A stretch of 61,162 nucleotides of DNA, from positions 1-61,162 of the forward strand of contig NZ_QOCB01000131.1 of the NCBI RefSeq assembly GCF_003318165.1, given 5' to 3'. The translations under genes and the position numbers were made by a program. Below, piece by piece: positions 9,268 to 18,048 of the stretch. How positions within the stretch are numbered: the first letter of the stretch is position 1; every line of letters begins with the position of its first letter. This DNA is from Psychromonas sp. B3M02 (GTDB taxonomy: Bacteria > Pseudomonadota > Gammaproteobacteria > Enterobacterales > Psychromonadaceae). The notes beneath the pieces were generated by a model that made no database searches, had not been told where the DNA came from, and was given only the letters and a program-made list of their open reading frames with translations.

Positions 9268-10860
9268 TTGAAGTCAAATATATACGGTGTGTTAGTTTTT
9301 TTCTTAGGGTTAGTATTTTCATACTTCATTTCCCTGCATTTGACTGAAAAAGAAAAAGTACAACAACAGCAAAATATTTTAGTGGAGAGTAAAAGTATTG
9401 CTTTTAACATCCGTAATAGCATCGAAAGTAATGCAGAGCAGATTCAATTATTAATTAATCATTGGGGTTCTATTGATGACCTCAATGGGCATTGGGAAGT
9501 GGACACCAACCTTCTGATTAATAGAAACCGTTTTCTAAAAACCATCAAATTGTTTCCAATGGTAGATGAATCCTTATTTGATTTACCAGAGGGCACATTG
9601 ATTAAAACCAATGATGAAATAGACAAAAGAAGACAGTTACGTACACGTGAGCATCTCCCTAAAAACGCAGATCAAGTTGTCTCTAATTTTGTTTATACCA
9701 CCCGTGCTACTTATTTACCTGATAATAATATTGAGTTAAAACTGCAATTCCCGATTGTTATTGACAACCAATTGATTGCTTATGTTGAAGCACCAATACA
9801 ATTAGGCATGTTATTAAACCATAAGTTAGATACCTACCAAATCACTAAACCCTTTGCTATTTCCGAAAATGGGACTGTGTTATTTAATTATCTCCCTCAA
9901 AAACTGCATATCAATAATATTACTAAGGAATCGATCATTCACATATATGGCCATACATGGACGTTAATGGTGTGGTCAAATATAGTGCATCAAGAGAAAG
10001 GATTATTCTTAATATTATCGCTCTTGGTTTCGTTTTTAGCTGCAATAACAGTGAAACTTGCTATGTCGAATATTGCACTCATTAAAAATGATCTGAAAAA
10101 CAAGCATTTAATTAGGCAAGTTGATGATGAGTATAGAAGTAGCCAAGCTAAGTTAATACAATCTAATAAACTCGCCTCTTTAGGGGAGATTGCGGCTGGT
10201 ATCGCCCATGAAATTAATCAACCTTTACAGGTTATTTGTATCCATACCGATATTTGCCAAGAAAATATTAAAAATGGTAACTACCATTTAATCGAAAAAA
10301 GCTTTAAAGCCATTACATCTCAAAGTGAACGTATCGAAAAAATTGTTAAACAAGTGGGTAGCTTTGGCCGAGATAGTGAGCTGGATAATTACCAGCAAGA
10401 GGAACCAAATCGTATATTGAATAATGTAATATCAATCGTCATTAACCAATATAAACAAGATCAAGTGGAGCTTAGACAAGTTATTCCTAGCTCTTTACCA
10501 TTGCTTTACTGTAATAAAACGCAGATAGAACAAGTGCTGGTTAACTTATTAATTAATGCTAAAGACTCGGTGGAAACGTCAGAAAGGAAAGTGGTCTTTT
10601 TCAAAGCGCACGCTCAAGATCATAAACTGTATATTCAAGTCTCAGACTCAGGTACTGGAATAGACCCCAGTAAAGTCAATGATATCTTCACCCCCTTCTA
10701 CACAACTAAACCCATGGGTAAAGGCACCGGCTTAGGTTTATCTATTAGTTACTCTATTATCCATCAACATCAAGGTCATATTAAAGTGTCTAGTGAAATT
10801 GGACATGGTAGTGTGTTTACAGTGATCTTACCTTTTGAACGACCAAAAACAAAAGCTTAG
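9268..10860 (+). CDS. Membrane sensor histidine kinase, DctB-like, TTG start
   Basis: A two-component sensor kinase of 530 aa. One membrane segment lies at residues 5-23 and a second at about 245-268, bracketing a periplasmic sensing region of about 220 aa. The cytoplasmic part has a coiled linker, the H-box GEIAAGIAHEINQPLQVI with phospho-acceptor His 314, the N-box QVLVNLLINAKDSV, the G1 box DSGTGIDP and the F/G2 region FTPFYTTKPMGKGTGLGLS. This HPK4-type arrangement is like DctB. The start codon is TTG, supported by AAGGA seven bases upstream. No response regulator is adjacent, so it is an orphan here. A second, partial copy of its 3' end lies just downstream. Confidence 0.92.
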   Translation: MKSNIYGVLVFFLGLVFSYFISLHLTEKEKVQQQQNILVESKSIAFNIRNSIESNAEQIQLLINHWGSIDDLNGHWEVDTNLLINRNRFLKTIKLFPMVDESLFDLPEGTLIKTNDEIDKRRQLRTREHLPKNADQVVSNFVYTTRATYLPDNNIELKLQFPIVIDNQLIAYVEAPIQLGMLLNHKLDTYQITKPFAISENGTVLFNYLPQKLHINNITKESIIHIYGHTWTLMVWSNIVHQEKGLFLILSLLVSFLAAITVKLAMSNIALIKNDLKNKHLIRQVDDEYRSSQAKLIQSNKLASLGEIAAGIAHEINQPLQVICIHTDICQENIKNGNYHLIEKSFKAITSQSERIEKIVKQVGSFGRDSELDNYQQEEPNRILNNVISIVINQYKQDQVELRQVIPSSLPLLYCNKTQIEQVLVNLLINAKDSVETSERKVVFFKAHAQDHKLYIQVSDSGTGIDPSKVNDIFTPFYTTKPMGKGTGLGLSISYSIIHQHQGHIKVSSEIGHGSVFTVILPFERPKTKA

Positions 10861-10895
10861 GTGTAGGTGTTAGATACTCTGTCCGTTAGTTAATA

Positions 10896-11000
10896 TAAGG
10901 GCATATCAAAGTGTCTAGTGAAGTTGGACACGGTAGTGTGTTTACAGTGTTCTTGCCTTCTCAACGACCAAAAATAAAGCTTAGGTATTATATTAGATAA
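10896..11000 (+). pseudogene. Duplicated 3' fragment of the histidine kinase gene
   Basis: About 100 bp closely repeat the last codons and the first bases after the stop of the gene ending at 10860. In the kinase frame it reads HIKVSSEVGHGSVFTVFLP and then QRPK, against HIKVSSEIGHGSVFTVILP in the intact copy, and similarity continues through the stop region to TTAGATA. Upstream of it there is no further kinase sequence. It is a remnant of a tandem paralogue or a partial duplication. Confidence 0.85.
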
Positions 11001-11027
11001 ACAGTTTAGTTTTTGAGGATTGCAGCA

Positions 11028-11117
11028 AATCACATCATCCTAATATATGGGAAATAGCTTCACTAATTATATGTTGGAAAACATATAACATAAGCATGTT
11101 ATTAGGATGATGTGATT
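11028..11117. repeat. 18-bp perfect inverted repeat enclosing a second hairpin
   Basis: The arms at 11028-11045 and 11100-11117 are exact reverse complements, beginning AATCACATCATCC and ending GGATGATGTGATT. Between them, 11067-11075 and 11080-11088 form an inner 9-bp hairpin with a GGAA loop. No T-run follows, so it is not a standard terminator. It could be a small palindromic repeat element or a structured RNA. Confidence 0.8.
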
Positions 11118-11179
11118 CGAGTGTTTTTGGTAAGGCTTGTTGCTAGGATAAATCTACAAATATATTTTTTATAACGCAT

Positions 11180-11213
11180 AAAAAAAGGCAAGTCATAACC
11201 TACCTTTTTTTCA
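11180..11213 (-). terminator. Intrinsic terminator of the cold-shock gene
   Basis: The minus strand reads GGTAGGT-TATG-ACTTGCC between an A run and a T run. Two of the pairs are G-U in this orientation only, so the element is built to work for the minus-strand csp gene. Confidence 0.85.
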
Positions 11214-11249
11214 ATCAGAATGAGCATTTACATGCTCATCGAAGCAATA

Positions 11250-11456
11250 TTAAAGAGCTACGATGTTTTCTGCTTGAGGACCTTTTTGACCTTGAGTTAC
11301 AGTGAACTGTACTTTTTGGCCTTCAGCAAGAGTTTTAAAACCAGTGCTTGCGATAGCAGAGAAATGTGCGAAAACGTCAGGACCGTTTTCTTGCTCGATG
11401 AAACCAAAACCTTTAGATTCGTTGAACCATTTAACTGTACCAGTAGTAGTAGACAT
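11250..11456 (-). CDS. CspA-family cold-shock protein
   Basis: A 68-aa single cold-shock domain that binds single-stranded RNA or DNA and melts mRNA structure. The motifs are RNP1 KGFGFIEQ at residues 15-22 and RNP2 DVFAHF at 27-32, with the leading [11 protein letters not shown] surface of aromatic residues. The length is standard. The gene has a near-consensus promoter about 150 bp upstream and therefore a long leader, the hallmark of cold-regulated csp mRNAs. An intrinsic terminator follows, so it is monocistronic. Which of the species' csp paralogues it is cannot be told from sequence. Confidence 0.95.
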   Translation of the reverse strand: MSTTTGTVKWFNESKGFGFIEQENGPDVFAHFSAIASTGFKTLAEGQKVQFTVTQGQKGPQAENIVAL

Positions 11457-11604
11457 GTGTATATCCTAATATATTTGAGTAATTTAACCTTAAAAATTAA
11501 GGCAGTTGGCTAGAAGTGTTGCTATTACTTATGATGTATAGGATTCGGTACATAAATACGGAACAAAGAACATAAATATCAAACGAACTTTCAAGCTAAA
11601 AATT

Positions 11605-11632
11605 ATTATATATAGGTTTAATATGGTGTCAA
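11605..11632 (-). promoter_or_regulatory. Consensus sigma-70 promoter of the csp gene with long 5' leader
   Basis: On the minus strand a perfect -35 TTGACA (11627-11632) is separated by 16 bp from a perfect -10 TATAAT (11605-11610). Transcription should start near 11598, which gives a 5' leader of about 140 nt before the ATG at 11456. That is the expected length for a cspA-type thermosensing leader. Confidence 0.8.
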
Positions 11633-11787
11633 TAGCTATTTAACTTAAATATAAAAAAAACATTAATTTTATTATCAAGTTTAAAGCATTCTTTTATTTT
11701 TCAGTCAGTTAAAGTCAATTTAAAATTTAACGATTAATTAACACTAGAATATTTGTTATATTTATCCTTTAAATATTGAGGTTAAAT

Positions 11788-12237
11788 ATGACAATTTGGA
11801 TTGATGCAGATGCTTGCCCAGTGGCAGTTAGAGAGATGGTTTTAAGAGCCAGTACAAGAACCCAAACACCATTGGTTTTTGTGGCAAACTCCCCCTTACC
11901 TGTGCGTAGAACACCTTTAGTAAAAACAGTACAGGTTTCACAAGGCTTTGATGTCGCCGACAATTATATTAGTCAACATGTGGAGTTAAACGACTTAGTT
12001 GTGACTCAAGATATTCCTCTTGCCGCTGAATTGGTTGAAAAAGGCATCATAGCGCTTAATCCTAGAGGCGAGCTTTACACCCCAGATAACGTTAGACAAC
12101 GTCTAGCAATGCGTAATATGGCCGAAGAGTTAAGAAGTATTGGACAGATTAGTGGTGGGCCGAGTAAGTTCTCAGACAAAGATAAACAAAACTTTGCTAA
12201 TTCATTAGATAAATGGCTACAAAAAGCAAAAAGGTAA
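11788..12237 (+). CDS. yaiI: YaiI/YqxD family protein (UPF0178)
   Basis: A conserved 149-aa protein with a PIN/NYN-like fold whose biochemical role is not established. The family pattern is clear: MTIWIDADACPVAVREM at the N-terminus, DLVVTQDIPLAAELVEKG in the middle with candidate acidic metal ligands, ALNPRGELYTPDNV, and GGPSKFSDKDKQNFANSLD at the C-terminal end. The start is at ATG 11788, nine bases after GAGG; an in-frame TTG four codons earlier overlaps that Shine-Dalgarno sequence. It is convergent with nqrM, and its stop codon lies inside the terminator shared with that operon. Confidence 0.9.
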   Translation: MTIWIDADACPVAVREMVLRASTRTQTPLVFVANSPLPVRRTPLVKTVQVSQGFDVADNYISQHVELNDLVVTQDIPLAAELVEKGIIALNPRGELYTPDNVRQRLAMRNMAEELRSIGQISGGPSKFSDKDKQNFANSLDKWLQKAKR

Positions 12238-12253
12238 GCCGAGGCTTACCTTT
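12228..12253 (-). terminator. Terminator between yaiI and the nqr operon
   Basis: AAGGTAAGC-CGAG-GCTTACCTT forms a 9-bp stem. On the minus strand it is followed by a T run, so it ends the nqr-apbE-nqrM transcript. The yaiI stop codon lies in its left arm. Confidence 0.8.
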
Positions 12254-12278
12254 GGTAATAAAAGAAATAAATTCAAAC

Positions 12279-12503
12279 TTAAATAATACGAGTTTCAGCT
12301 TGTAATTTCTTTAATCTAAGTTCTTCTGCTTCCTTCTTCTTACGGGTATCACAAGGATCTGGGCAGTCGCACTCTTTGTCGATACCTACAGATGCAAGTC
12401 CACCGCAGCTACCTCCAATGGTTTTTTGGTTAACAATATAACCAATTGCCATTGCAACGATAACTAATAAGAAAACAACAAAGGTAGCAATAAAATAGAT
12501 CAT
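12279..12503 (-). CDS. nqrM: NqrM, maturation factor of Na+-NQR
   Basis: A 74-aa membrane protein needed for correct assembly of the Na+-translocating NADH:quinone reductase, where it is thought to deliver iron for the Cys4-Fe centre of NqrD/NqrE. One transmembrane helix (residues 2-24) is followed by a cysteine-rich segment, GSCGG then KECDCPDPCD, the four-cysteine pattern of the family (formerly DUF539), and a charged tail. Its ATG overlaps the apbE stop codon as TAATG, so translation is coupled. It is the last gene of the operon. Confidence 0.93.
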   Translation of the reverse strand: MIYFIATFVVFLLVIVAMAIGYIVNQKTIGGSCGGLASVGIDKECDCPDPCDTRKKKEAEELRLKKLQAETRII

Positions 12504-13534
12504 TATTTTTCCTCTACAAGGTATTGTTCAAACTCAGGAGTAAAGGATTCTATAAATCCATCCCCCTGCTTGGTCAATAAAAAAACAGGCTGTTTTAATT
12601 TAGTTGCAAATTCCAAGCCGTCTTCAGGTCCTAGTACAGTAATTGCAGTAGCTAATCCATCTGCAACCATACTACTTTCATCAATCACAGTAACAGATAC
12701 TAACTTATGATTGATAGGACGACCAGTTTTTGGATCAATCGTATGGGAATAACGTATGCCATCTGCTTCAAAGTAATTACGATAATCACCTGAAGTTGCA
12801 ATCGCACTATCACCAATATGTAATAGGCGTTGTACATCTTGGCCTGCACCAGGACGTTCAATAGCCAATGTCCACGGTTGTTGGTTTAGTTTAGTGCCAC
12901 TGGCTCTTAACTCGCCACCAATATCAACTAAGTAGTTATTGATTCCTTTTGTCTCCATAAACTCAGCAACTGCATCAACACCATACCCTTTAGCAATTGA
13001 TGATAAGTCGACATACAAATCGGGTTTGCTCTTAATAAGCTTGTTACCATCAATGGATAAATATTGGCTACCAATACTTTGCTTAGTTTTTTCAATCAAT
13101 TCAGCGTCAGGGATCTTATTCGGTTTTTTATCTGGACCAAAGCCCCATAAATTAACCAAGGGTCCCACTGTCACATCAAAAGCACCTCCACTTTGCTGAT
13201 AAATTTTAAGAGCTTCAGAAACCACTTTGATGGTAGCGTCTGATACTTCCTCTGTGGATTCGCTTTTATTAAATAAAGACAATTCAGAATTAGGTCGATA
13301 AGTCGACATTTGATCGTTAACTAACTCTAGTTGTTGATCAATTAACTCTTTTAATGCATTACTTAGTAGTTGTTTGTTAGATGTTTGTTCACTCGATAAA
13401 ACATAAGTAACTTGATAATAAGTCCCCATGGTTTGCCCCTGAATTTTTAATAATGCAGGTTCAGGTTTAGTGCACGACGAAATAAAAAAGGCTAGCCCTA
13501 TTAAGGCTAGCCATTTGATTGATGCGTTAATCAT
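12503..13534 (-). CDS. apbE: FAD:protein FMN transferase ApbE (lipoprotein)
   Basis: It uses FAD to attach FMN covalently to threonine in S/T-G-A-T motifs, as needed by NqrB, NqrC, RnfD and RnfG. The 343-aa protein begins with a lipoprotein signal, LIGLAFFISSC, with Cys 21 as the lipidation site. Typical family motifs are QGQTMGTYYQVTY, MSTYRPNSELSLFN, VGPLVNLWGFGP, DLSSIAKGYGVDAVAE, YLVDIGGELRASG and the metal-site region SVTVIDESSMVADGLATA. It lies between nqrF and nqrM as in vibrios. The same enzyme presumably serves the RNF complex encoded 15 kb away. Confidence 0.96.
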   Translation of the reverse strand: MINASIKWLALIGLAFFISSCTKPEPALLKIQGQTMGTYYQVTYVLSSEQTSNKQLLSNALKELIDQQLELVNDQMSTYRPNSELSLFNKSESTEEVSDATIKVVSEALKIYQQSGGAFDVTVGPLVNLWGFGPDKKPNKIPDAELIEKTKQSIGSQYLSIDGNKLIKSKPDLYVDLSSIAKGYGVDAVAEFMETKGINNYLVDIGGELRASGTKLNQQPWTLAIERPGAGQDVQRLLHIGDSAIATSGDYRNYFEADGIRYSHTIDPKTGRPINHKLVSVTVIDESSMVADGLATAITVLGPEDGLEFATKLKQPVFLLTKQGDGFIESFTPEFEQYLVEEK

Positions 13535-13539
13535 CGGGG

Positions 13540-14763
13540 TTAGCCGCCGAAATCATCAAGTAAGATGTTTTCGTCTTCTACGCCTAAATCTTTAAGCATA
13601 GCAATAACCGCTGCATTCATCACTGGTGGACCACACATGTAAAACTCACAATCTTCAGGAGCTTCATGGTCTTTAAGGTAGTTTTCATATAACACGTTAT
13701 GAATAAAGCCTGTGTAACCATCCCAATTATCTTCAGGTTGTGGATCACTTAGTGCAACATGCCATTCAAAGTTGTCATTTTCAGCAGCAATAGCATCAAA
13801 ATCTTCTACGTAGAACATTTCACGCTTAGAACGCGCTCCGTACCAGAAACTAGCTTTACGCTTAGTTTTCAAACGACGGAATTGGTCGAAGATATGAGAA
13901 CGCATTGGCGCCATACCAGCACCACCACCAACAAAGACCATCTCATTTTCAGTTTCTTTCGCAAAGAATTCACCGAATGGACCAGAGATTGTTACTTTAT
14001 CGCCCGCTTTCAAGCTAAAGATATATGATGACATTTTACCACAAGGTAATGACAGATCACGTGGCGGTGGCGTAGCGATACGCACGTTCAACATGATGAT
14101 GCCTTCTTCACCAGGGTAGTTAGCCATTGAGTATGCACGGATAGTTTCATCATCTACTTTTGATTCTAGCTCAAAGAATTTGAAATGTTCCCAATCACCG
14201 CGGTACTCTTCATCGATATCAAAATCTTTATATTTAACATGATGTGCAGGTGCTTCAATTTGAATGTAACCACCGGCTTTAAACGGTACAGATTCACCAT
14301 CAGGAATTTGCAGTTTAAACTCTTTGATGAAGGTAGCTTGGTTATCATTAGAGATAACAGTACATTCCCACTTCTTAACACCAAAGATCTCTTCTGGTAG
14401 TTCGATATCCATGTCTTCTTTAACATTCACCTGACATGATAAACGCTCGCCTTCTTTAGCTTCACGTTTAGTAATGTGGTCAAGCTCTGTTGGTAGGATA
14501 TCACCACCACCTGATTTGATTTTCACACGACACTGGCCACAAGTACCACCACCACCACAAGCTGAAGAAACGAATACACCAGCATTTGCTAATGCGCCCA
14601 ATAACTTACCACCCGCTTGGGTTTTGATGCTTTTATCTGCATCATCATTAATAGAAATTGTAATATCACCCGTGCTTACAAGTTTTGCTTTTGCCGATAA
14701 AATAATAACGACTAGAGCTAAAACGATAATTGTAAACATGGCAACGCCGAGAAAGATTTCCAT
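13540..14763 (-). CDS. nqrF: Na+-translocating NADH:ubiquinone reductase subunit F
   Basis: The NADH-oxidising subunit and electron entry point of NQR. It has 407 aa: an N-terminal membrane helix (residues 1-25), a 2Fe-2S ferredoxin domain ([16 protein letters not shown] with a fourth Cys in [10 protein letters not shown]), then a ferredoxin-reductase-like module with FAD motif [14 protein letters not shown] motif [12 protein letters not shown] and the C-terminal [10 protein letters not shown]. The length and all ligands are normal. It is the sixth gene of nqrABCDEF; the 66-bp gap to nqrE upstream is the widest within the operon. Confidence 0.98.
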   Translation of the reverse strand: MEIFLGVAMFTIIVLALVVIILSAKAKLVSTGDITISINDDADKSIKTQAGGKLLGALANAGVFVSSACGGGGTCGQCRVKIKSGGGDILPTELDHITKREAKEGERLSCQVNVKEDMDIELPEEIFGVKKWECTVISNDNQATFIKEFKLQIPDGESVPFKAGGYIQIEAPAHHVKYKDFDIDEEYRGDWEHFKFFELESKVDDETIRAYSMANYPGEEGIIMLNVRIATPPPRDLSLPCGKMSSYIFSLKAGDKVTISGPFGEFFAKETENEMVFVGGGAGMAPMRSHIFDQFRRLKTKRKASFWYGARSKREMFYVEDFDAIAAENDNFEWHVALSDPQPEDNWDGYTGFIHNVLYENYLKDHEAPEDCEFYMCGPPVMNAAVIAMLKDLGVEDENILLDDFGG

Positions 14764-14829
14764 CGACTTTTTCCTTGTTTTGGGAGGGAATAAATTCCCT
14801 CGAATTCATCTAAGCTACAACAGTAACAA

Positions 14830-15438
14830 CTACAGCTGGATACCAGAGAACGACATAAAACCTAATGCCATTAATCCAGCCGTTACAAATGTAATACCTA
14901 AGCCACGTAAACCATCTGGTACGTCAGAGTATTTCATTTTTTCACGGATACCCGCTAATGCAACGATTGCTAATGTCCAACCAACACCACTACCTACACC
15001 GTAAACAACAGACTCTAATAAGTTGTATTCACGTTGAACCATGAACGATACACCACCGAAGATGGCACAGTTAACAGTAATAAGTGGTAGGAAGATACCC
15101 AGTGCTTGGTATAACGCTGGAAAGTATTTATCTAAAATCATTTCCAAGATTTGTACTAACGCTGCAATAACACCAATGAAAGTGATAAAGCCTAAAAAGC
15201 TTAAGTCAGCATCAGGGAAACCAGCCCAACCAAGCGCACCAGGTGCCAGTAGGTTAAAGTAGATAACTTGGTTAACAGGTACTGAAATACCTAACACCAC
15301 GATTACCGCAATACCTAGACCGATTGACGTTTTTACTTTCTTAGATACAGCAAGGAAAGTACACATGCCTAAGAAGAAAGCCAGTGCCATATTTTCCATG
15401 AAAATAGAACGCACAAATAAACTAAGATAATGTTCCAT
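14830..15438 (-). CDS. nqrE: Na+-translocating NADH:ubiquinone reductase subunit E
   Basis: An integral membrane subunit of 202 aa with six predicted helices. Together with NqrD it forms a pseudo-symmetric pair that holds an intramembrane iron-sulfur centre. The conserved cysteines are in [14 protein letters not shown] and [11 protein letters not shown]. It is homologous to RnfA encoded at 31148-31726 (compare [14 protein letters not shown] there). It follows nqrD after 5 bp on the same transcript. Confidence 0.98.
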   Translation of the reverse strand: MEHYLSLFVRSIFMENMALAFFLGMCTFLAVSKKVKTSIGLGIAVIVVLGISVPVNQVIYFNLLAPGALGWAGFPDADLSFLGFITFIGVIAALVQILEMILDKYFPALYQALGIFLPLITVNCAIFGGVSFMVQREYNLLESVVYGVGSGVGWTLAIVALAGIREKMKYSDVPDGLRGLGITFVTAGLMALGFMSFSGIQL

Positions 15439-15443
15439 TCAAA

Positions 15444-16076
15444 TTACTCCTTTGGCTCAACTTGTTCTGGTTTAATCACGCGAATAGCCCAGATAATGCC
15501 ACCAATAATAAAGAAAGCACTAGGAGGTAATAGCAATAGACCATTACTTTGGTACCAACCACCATTAGAGATTAACGGTAAGATTTCGAATCCAAATAAA
15601 GCACCTGAACCGAATAACTCACGGAAACCACCAACTAAAACAAGGATTAAGCCGTAACCTAAACCATTACCAATACCATCCATAAAGCTTGGGAATGGCG
15701 CATTTTTCATCGCAAATGCTTCCGCACGTCCCATAACGATACAGTTAGTAATAATAAGACCAACATAAACCGATAACTGTGTAGACAGTCCGTATGCATA
15801 GGCTCTTAATACTTGGTCAACAACGATTACCAATGATGCGATAATCGCCATTTGAACAATGATACGTACACTGTTTGGAATGTAGTTACGAATCATCGAA
15901 ATGAACAAGTTAGAGAAAGCAGTTACAAACAATACCGCTAAGGTCATTACCACAGCAGTTTGCAGTGTTGCTGTTACCGCAAGTGCAGAACAAACACCAA
16001 GGATTTGCAATGCAATCGGGTTATTACTTACAACCGGGGAAGTAAGTACTTCTTTTAATTCAGTTGATTTAGCCAT
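15444..16076 (-). CDS. nqrD: Na+-translocating NADH:ubiquinone reductase subunit D
   Basis: An integral membrane subunit of 210 aa, partner of NqrE in the membrane core, homologous to RnfE. Six hydrophobic segments are seen, with conserved cysteines in [13 protein letters not shown] and [16 protein letters not shown], which supply half of the four-Cys iron site. Its start overlaps the end of nqrC by 8 bp, indicating translational coupling. Confidence 0.98.
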   Translation of the reverse strand: MAKSTELKEVLTSPVVSNNPIALQILGVCSALAVTATLQTAVVMTLAVLFVTAFSNLFISMIRNYIPNSVRIIVQMAIIASLVIVVDQVLRAYAYGLSTQLSVYVGLIITNCIVMGRAEAFAMKNAPFPSFMDGIGNGLGYGLILVLVGGFRELFGSGALFGFEILPLISNGGWYQSNGLLLLPPSAFFIIGGIIWAIRVIKPEQVEPKE

Positions 16077-16848
16077 TGTTTAGCGCTCCTTCACGAACTT
16101 TGCTAAGAAATGGACCAAAACCTTGCTCACCTAACCAGAAAGTAAAGGTATGCTCAACCCCAACACTAGTTAGTGTTGCGCCTGATAAACCATCAATTTT
16201 ATGTTTAGAACCAGCAGGTGCTTGGCCTTTAACGATTTCAATTGCAGGGTCACCGTTCTCATCGTACAACTCTTTACCTTTAAACAAGTTAGTCCAACGT
16301 GGGTTTTGAACTTCACCACCTAGTCCAGGTGTTTCACCTTGCTCGTAATAAGTAATCGCTTCAATAGTATTACCATCAGGTTGTATCGCAACAAAGGCAT
16401 ACATCGTTGACCATAAACCAGCACCGTGTACAGGTAAGATGATACGTTGTAATTCGCCTTGGTCGTTAGACACTAGGTAAACTGTTGCTAAGTTTGCACG
16501 ACGACCAATTTTAGCAATATTATCCTCTGCACTAAGCTTAATGCTCGTTTCAGGATCTTTAGCTGCTTTACGTTGGTCATAAGTGATTGGGTCTTCTGAT
16601 GAAACAAACTCACCCGTTGCTAAATCAACTAACTTAGTTTCAATGTTTGAATTAAAGATTTCAGACACTGTTTTATCAGTTGTTAAACCAGCAACATCAA
16701 GAATTTTATTTTGCTTATCAATCGCTTTATTTTCGATTTGTAGAGGGCGTAAGCCAACGGCTGCGCCTGCTACAATAATTGAACATACTAGACAGACTGC
16801 CAGTACGACAATCATCGTTTTGCCAAATGTTTCTTGTTGGTTAGACAT
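16069..16848 (-). CDS. nqrC: Na+-translocating NADH:ubiquinone reductase subunit C
   Basis: A flavoprotein subunit of 259 aa with one N-terminal membrane helix (about residues 11-32) and a periplasmic domain carrying covalently bound FMN. The flavinylation motif is LSGATLTS with Thr 225, the same position as in Vibrio NqrC, and the conserved ETPGLGGEV loop precedes it. It overlaps nqrB by 8 bp and nqrD by 8 bp. The FMN is attached by ApbE, encoded in the same operon. Confidence 0.98.
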   Translation of the reverse strand: MSNQQETFGKTMIVVLAVCLVCSIIVAGAAVGLRPLQIENKAIDKQNKILDVAGLTTDKTVSEIFNSNIETKLVDLATGEFVSSEDPITYDQRKAAKDPETSIKLSAEDNIAKIGRRANLATVYLVSNDQGELQRIILPVHGAGLWSTMYAFVAIQPDGNTIEAITYYEQGETPGLGGEVQNPRWTNLFKGKELYDENGDPAIEIVKGQAPAGSKHKIDGLSGATLTSVGVEHTFTFWLGEQGFGPFLSKVREGALNNG

Positions 16849-18046
16849 TACGAGCTAGCCTCCGTTTGATGTTACCTTGAACGACGAAGTAATCGAATAA
16901 CGGTGCAAATAAGTTAGCGAATAGAATTGCTAACATCATACCTTCTGGGAAAGCAGGATTTACAACACGAATCAACACCACCATCAAACCAATCAAAATA
17001 CCGTAGTACCATTTACCTTTATTAGTGAATGAAGCCGATACGGGATCAGTTGCCATGAAGATCATACCAAATGCAAAGCCACCCATTACTAAATGCCAAT
17101 ACCAAGGTAATTGGAACATATGGTTAGTATCACTACCAATCACATTAAATAGTAATGATGTTGCAATCATACCGATCATCACACCTGCAATAATACGCCA
17201 TGACGCAATACCGGTAATTACAATGAAAGCACCACCGATCAGAATCGCTAATGTCGATACTTCACCGATACTACCTTGCATGTTACCTAGGAAAGCATCT
17301 ACCCAAGTTAATTGAGCGTGAACAGCATCTAAACCACCTTGAGACATCACACTTAGTGAAGTCGCACCAGAGAAACCATCTACTGCAGTCCAAACAGCAT
17401 CACCAGAGATATCTGTTGGGTAAGCAAAGAATAGGAAAGCACGACCTGCTAATGCTGGGTTTAAGAAGTTACGACCAGTACCACCGAAGATCTCTTTAGC
17501 AACGACAACACCAAAGGTAATACCTAGTGCAACTTGCCAAAGTGGAATTGTCGCCGGAACGATTAATGCAAACAGTACAGAAGAAACGAAGAAACCTTCA
17601 TTAACTTCATGTTTACGTACACTTGCAAATAATACTTCCCAGAAACCACCAACAACAAACGTCACTGCGTAGATAGGTAAGAAGTAAGCAGCGCCGAATA
17701 AGAAGTTATCAAATACACTAGCCCCAGACCCTAAGGTCACACCAAATGTATTTAACAAAGCAACGCGCCAATCTTCAAGTGCTGAATAACCAGCTACGAT
17801 TGCATCGTTAGCTTGTACCCCCGTGTTATACATACCGTAAAACATCGCTGGGAACGTTGCTAACCAAACAAAAATCATCATGCGTTTAAGGTCAATACTG
17901 TCACGAACGTGCGTAATACCTTTGGTCACATAACCAGGAGTATAGAAAAATGTCGCTGCAGCTTCATACAGAGCGTACCATTTTTCATAACGGCCTCCTG
18001 CTTCGAAGTGCGGTTCCATTTTTTCAATTAAGTTCTTAAGACTCAT
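16841..18046 (-). CDS. nqrB: Na+-translocating NADH:ubiquinone reductase subunit B
   Basis: The large membrane subunit of 401 aa, with about ten helices. It carries a covalent FMN and riboflavin, forms the ion channel and contributes to the quinone site. The flavinylation motif is [10 protein letters not shown] with Thr 229. Other family motifs are [19 protein letters not shown] and [15 protein letters not shown]. It begins 2 bp after the nqrA stop and overlaps nqrC. It is homologous to RnfD encoded at 34970-36025. Confidence 0.98.
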   Translation of the reverse strand: MSLKNLIEKMEPHFEAGGRYEKWYALYEAAATFFYTPGYVTKGITHVRDSIDLKRMMIFVWLATFPAMFYGMYNTGVQANDAIVAGYSALEDWRVALLNTFGVTLGSGASVFDNFLFGAAYFLPIYAVTFVVGGFWEVLFASVRKHEVNEGFFVSSVLFALIVPATIPLWQVALGITFGVVVAKEIFGGTGRNFLNPALAGRAFLFFAYPTDISGDAVWTAVDGFSGATSLSVMSQGGLDAVHAQLTWVDAFLGNMQGSIGEVSTLAILIGGAFIVITGIASWRIIAGVMIGMIATSLLFNVIGSDTNHMFQLPWYWHLVMGGFAFGMIFMATDPVSASFTNKGKWYYGILIGLMVVLIRVVNPAFPEGMMLAILFANLFAPLFDYFVVQGNIKRRLARNV

Positions 18047-18048
18047 TA

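Noticed and set aside
11220-11513. Plus-strand frame over the cold-shock gene
   Set aside because: It is antisense to a canonical csp gene and has no supporting features.
14474-15004. Plus-strand frame across nqrF and nqrE
   Set aside because: It runs opposite two well-supported nqr genes and has a Pro/Ser-rich composition typical of an antisense shadow.
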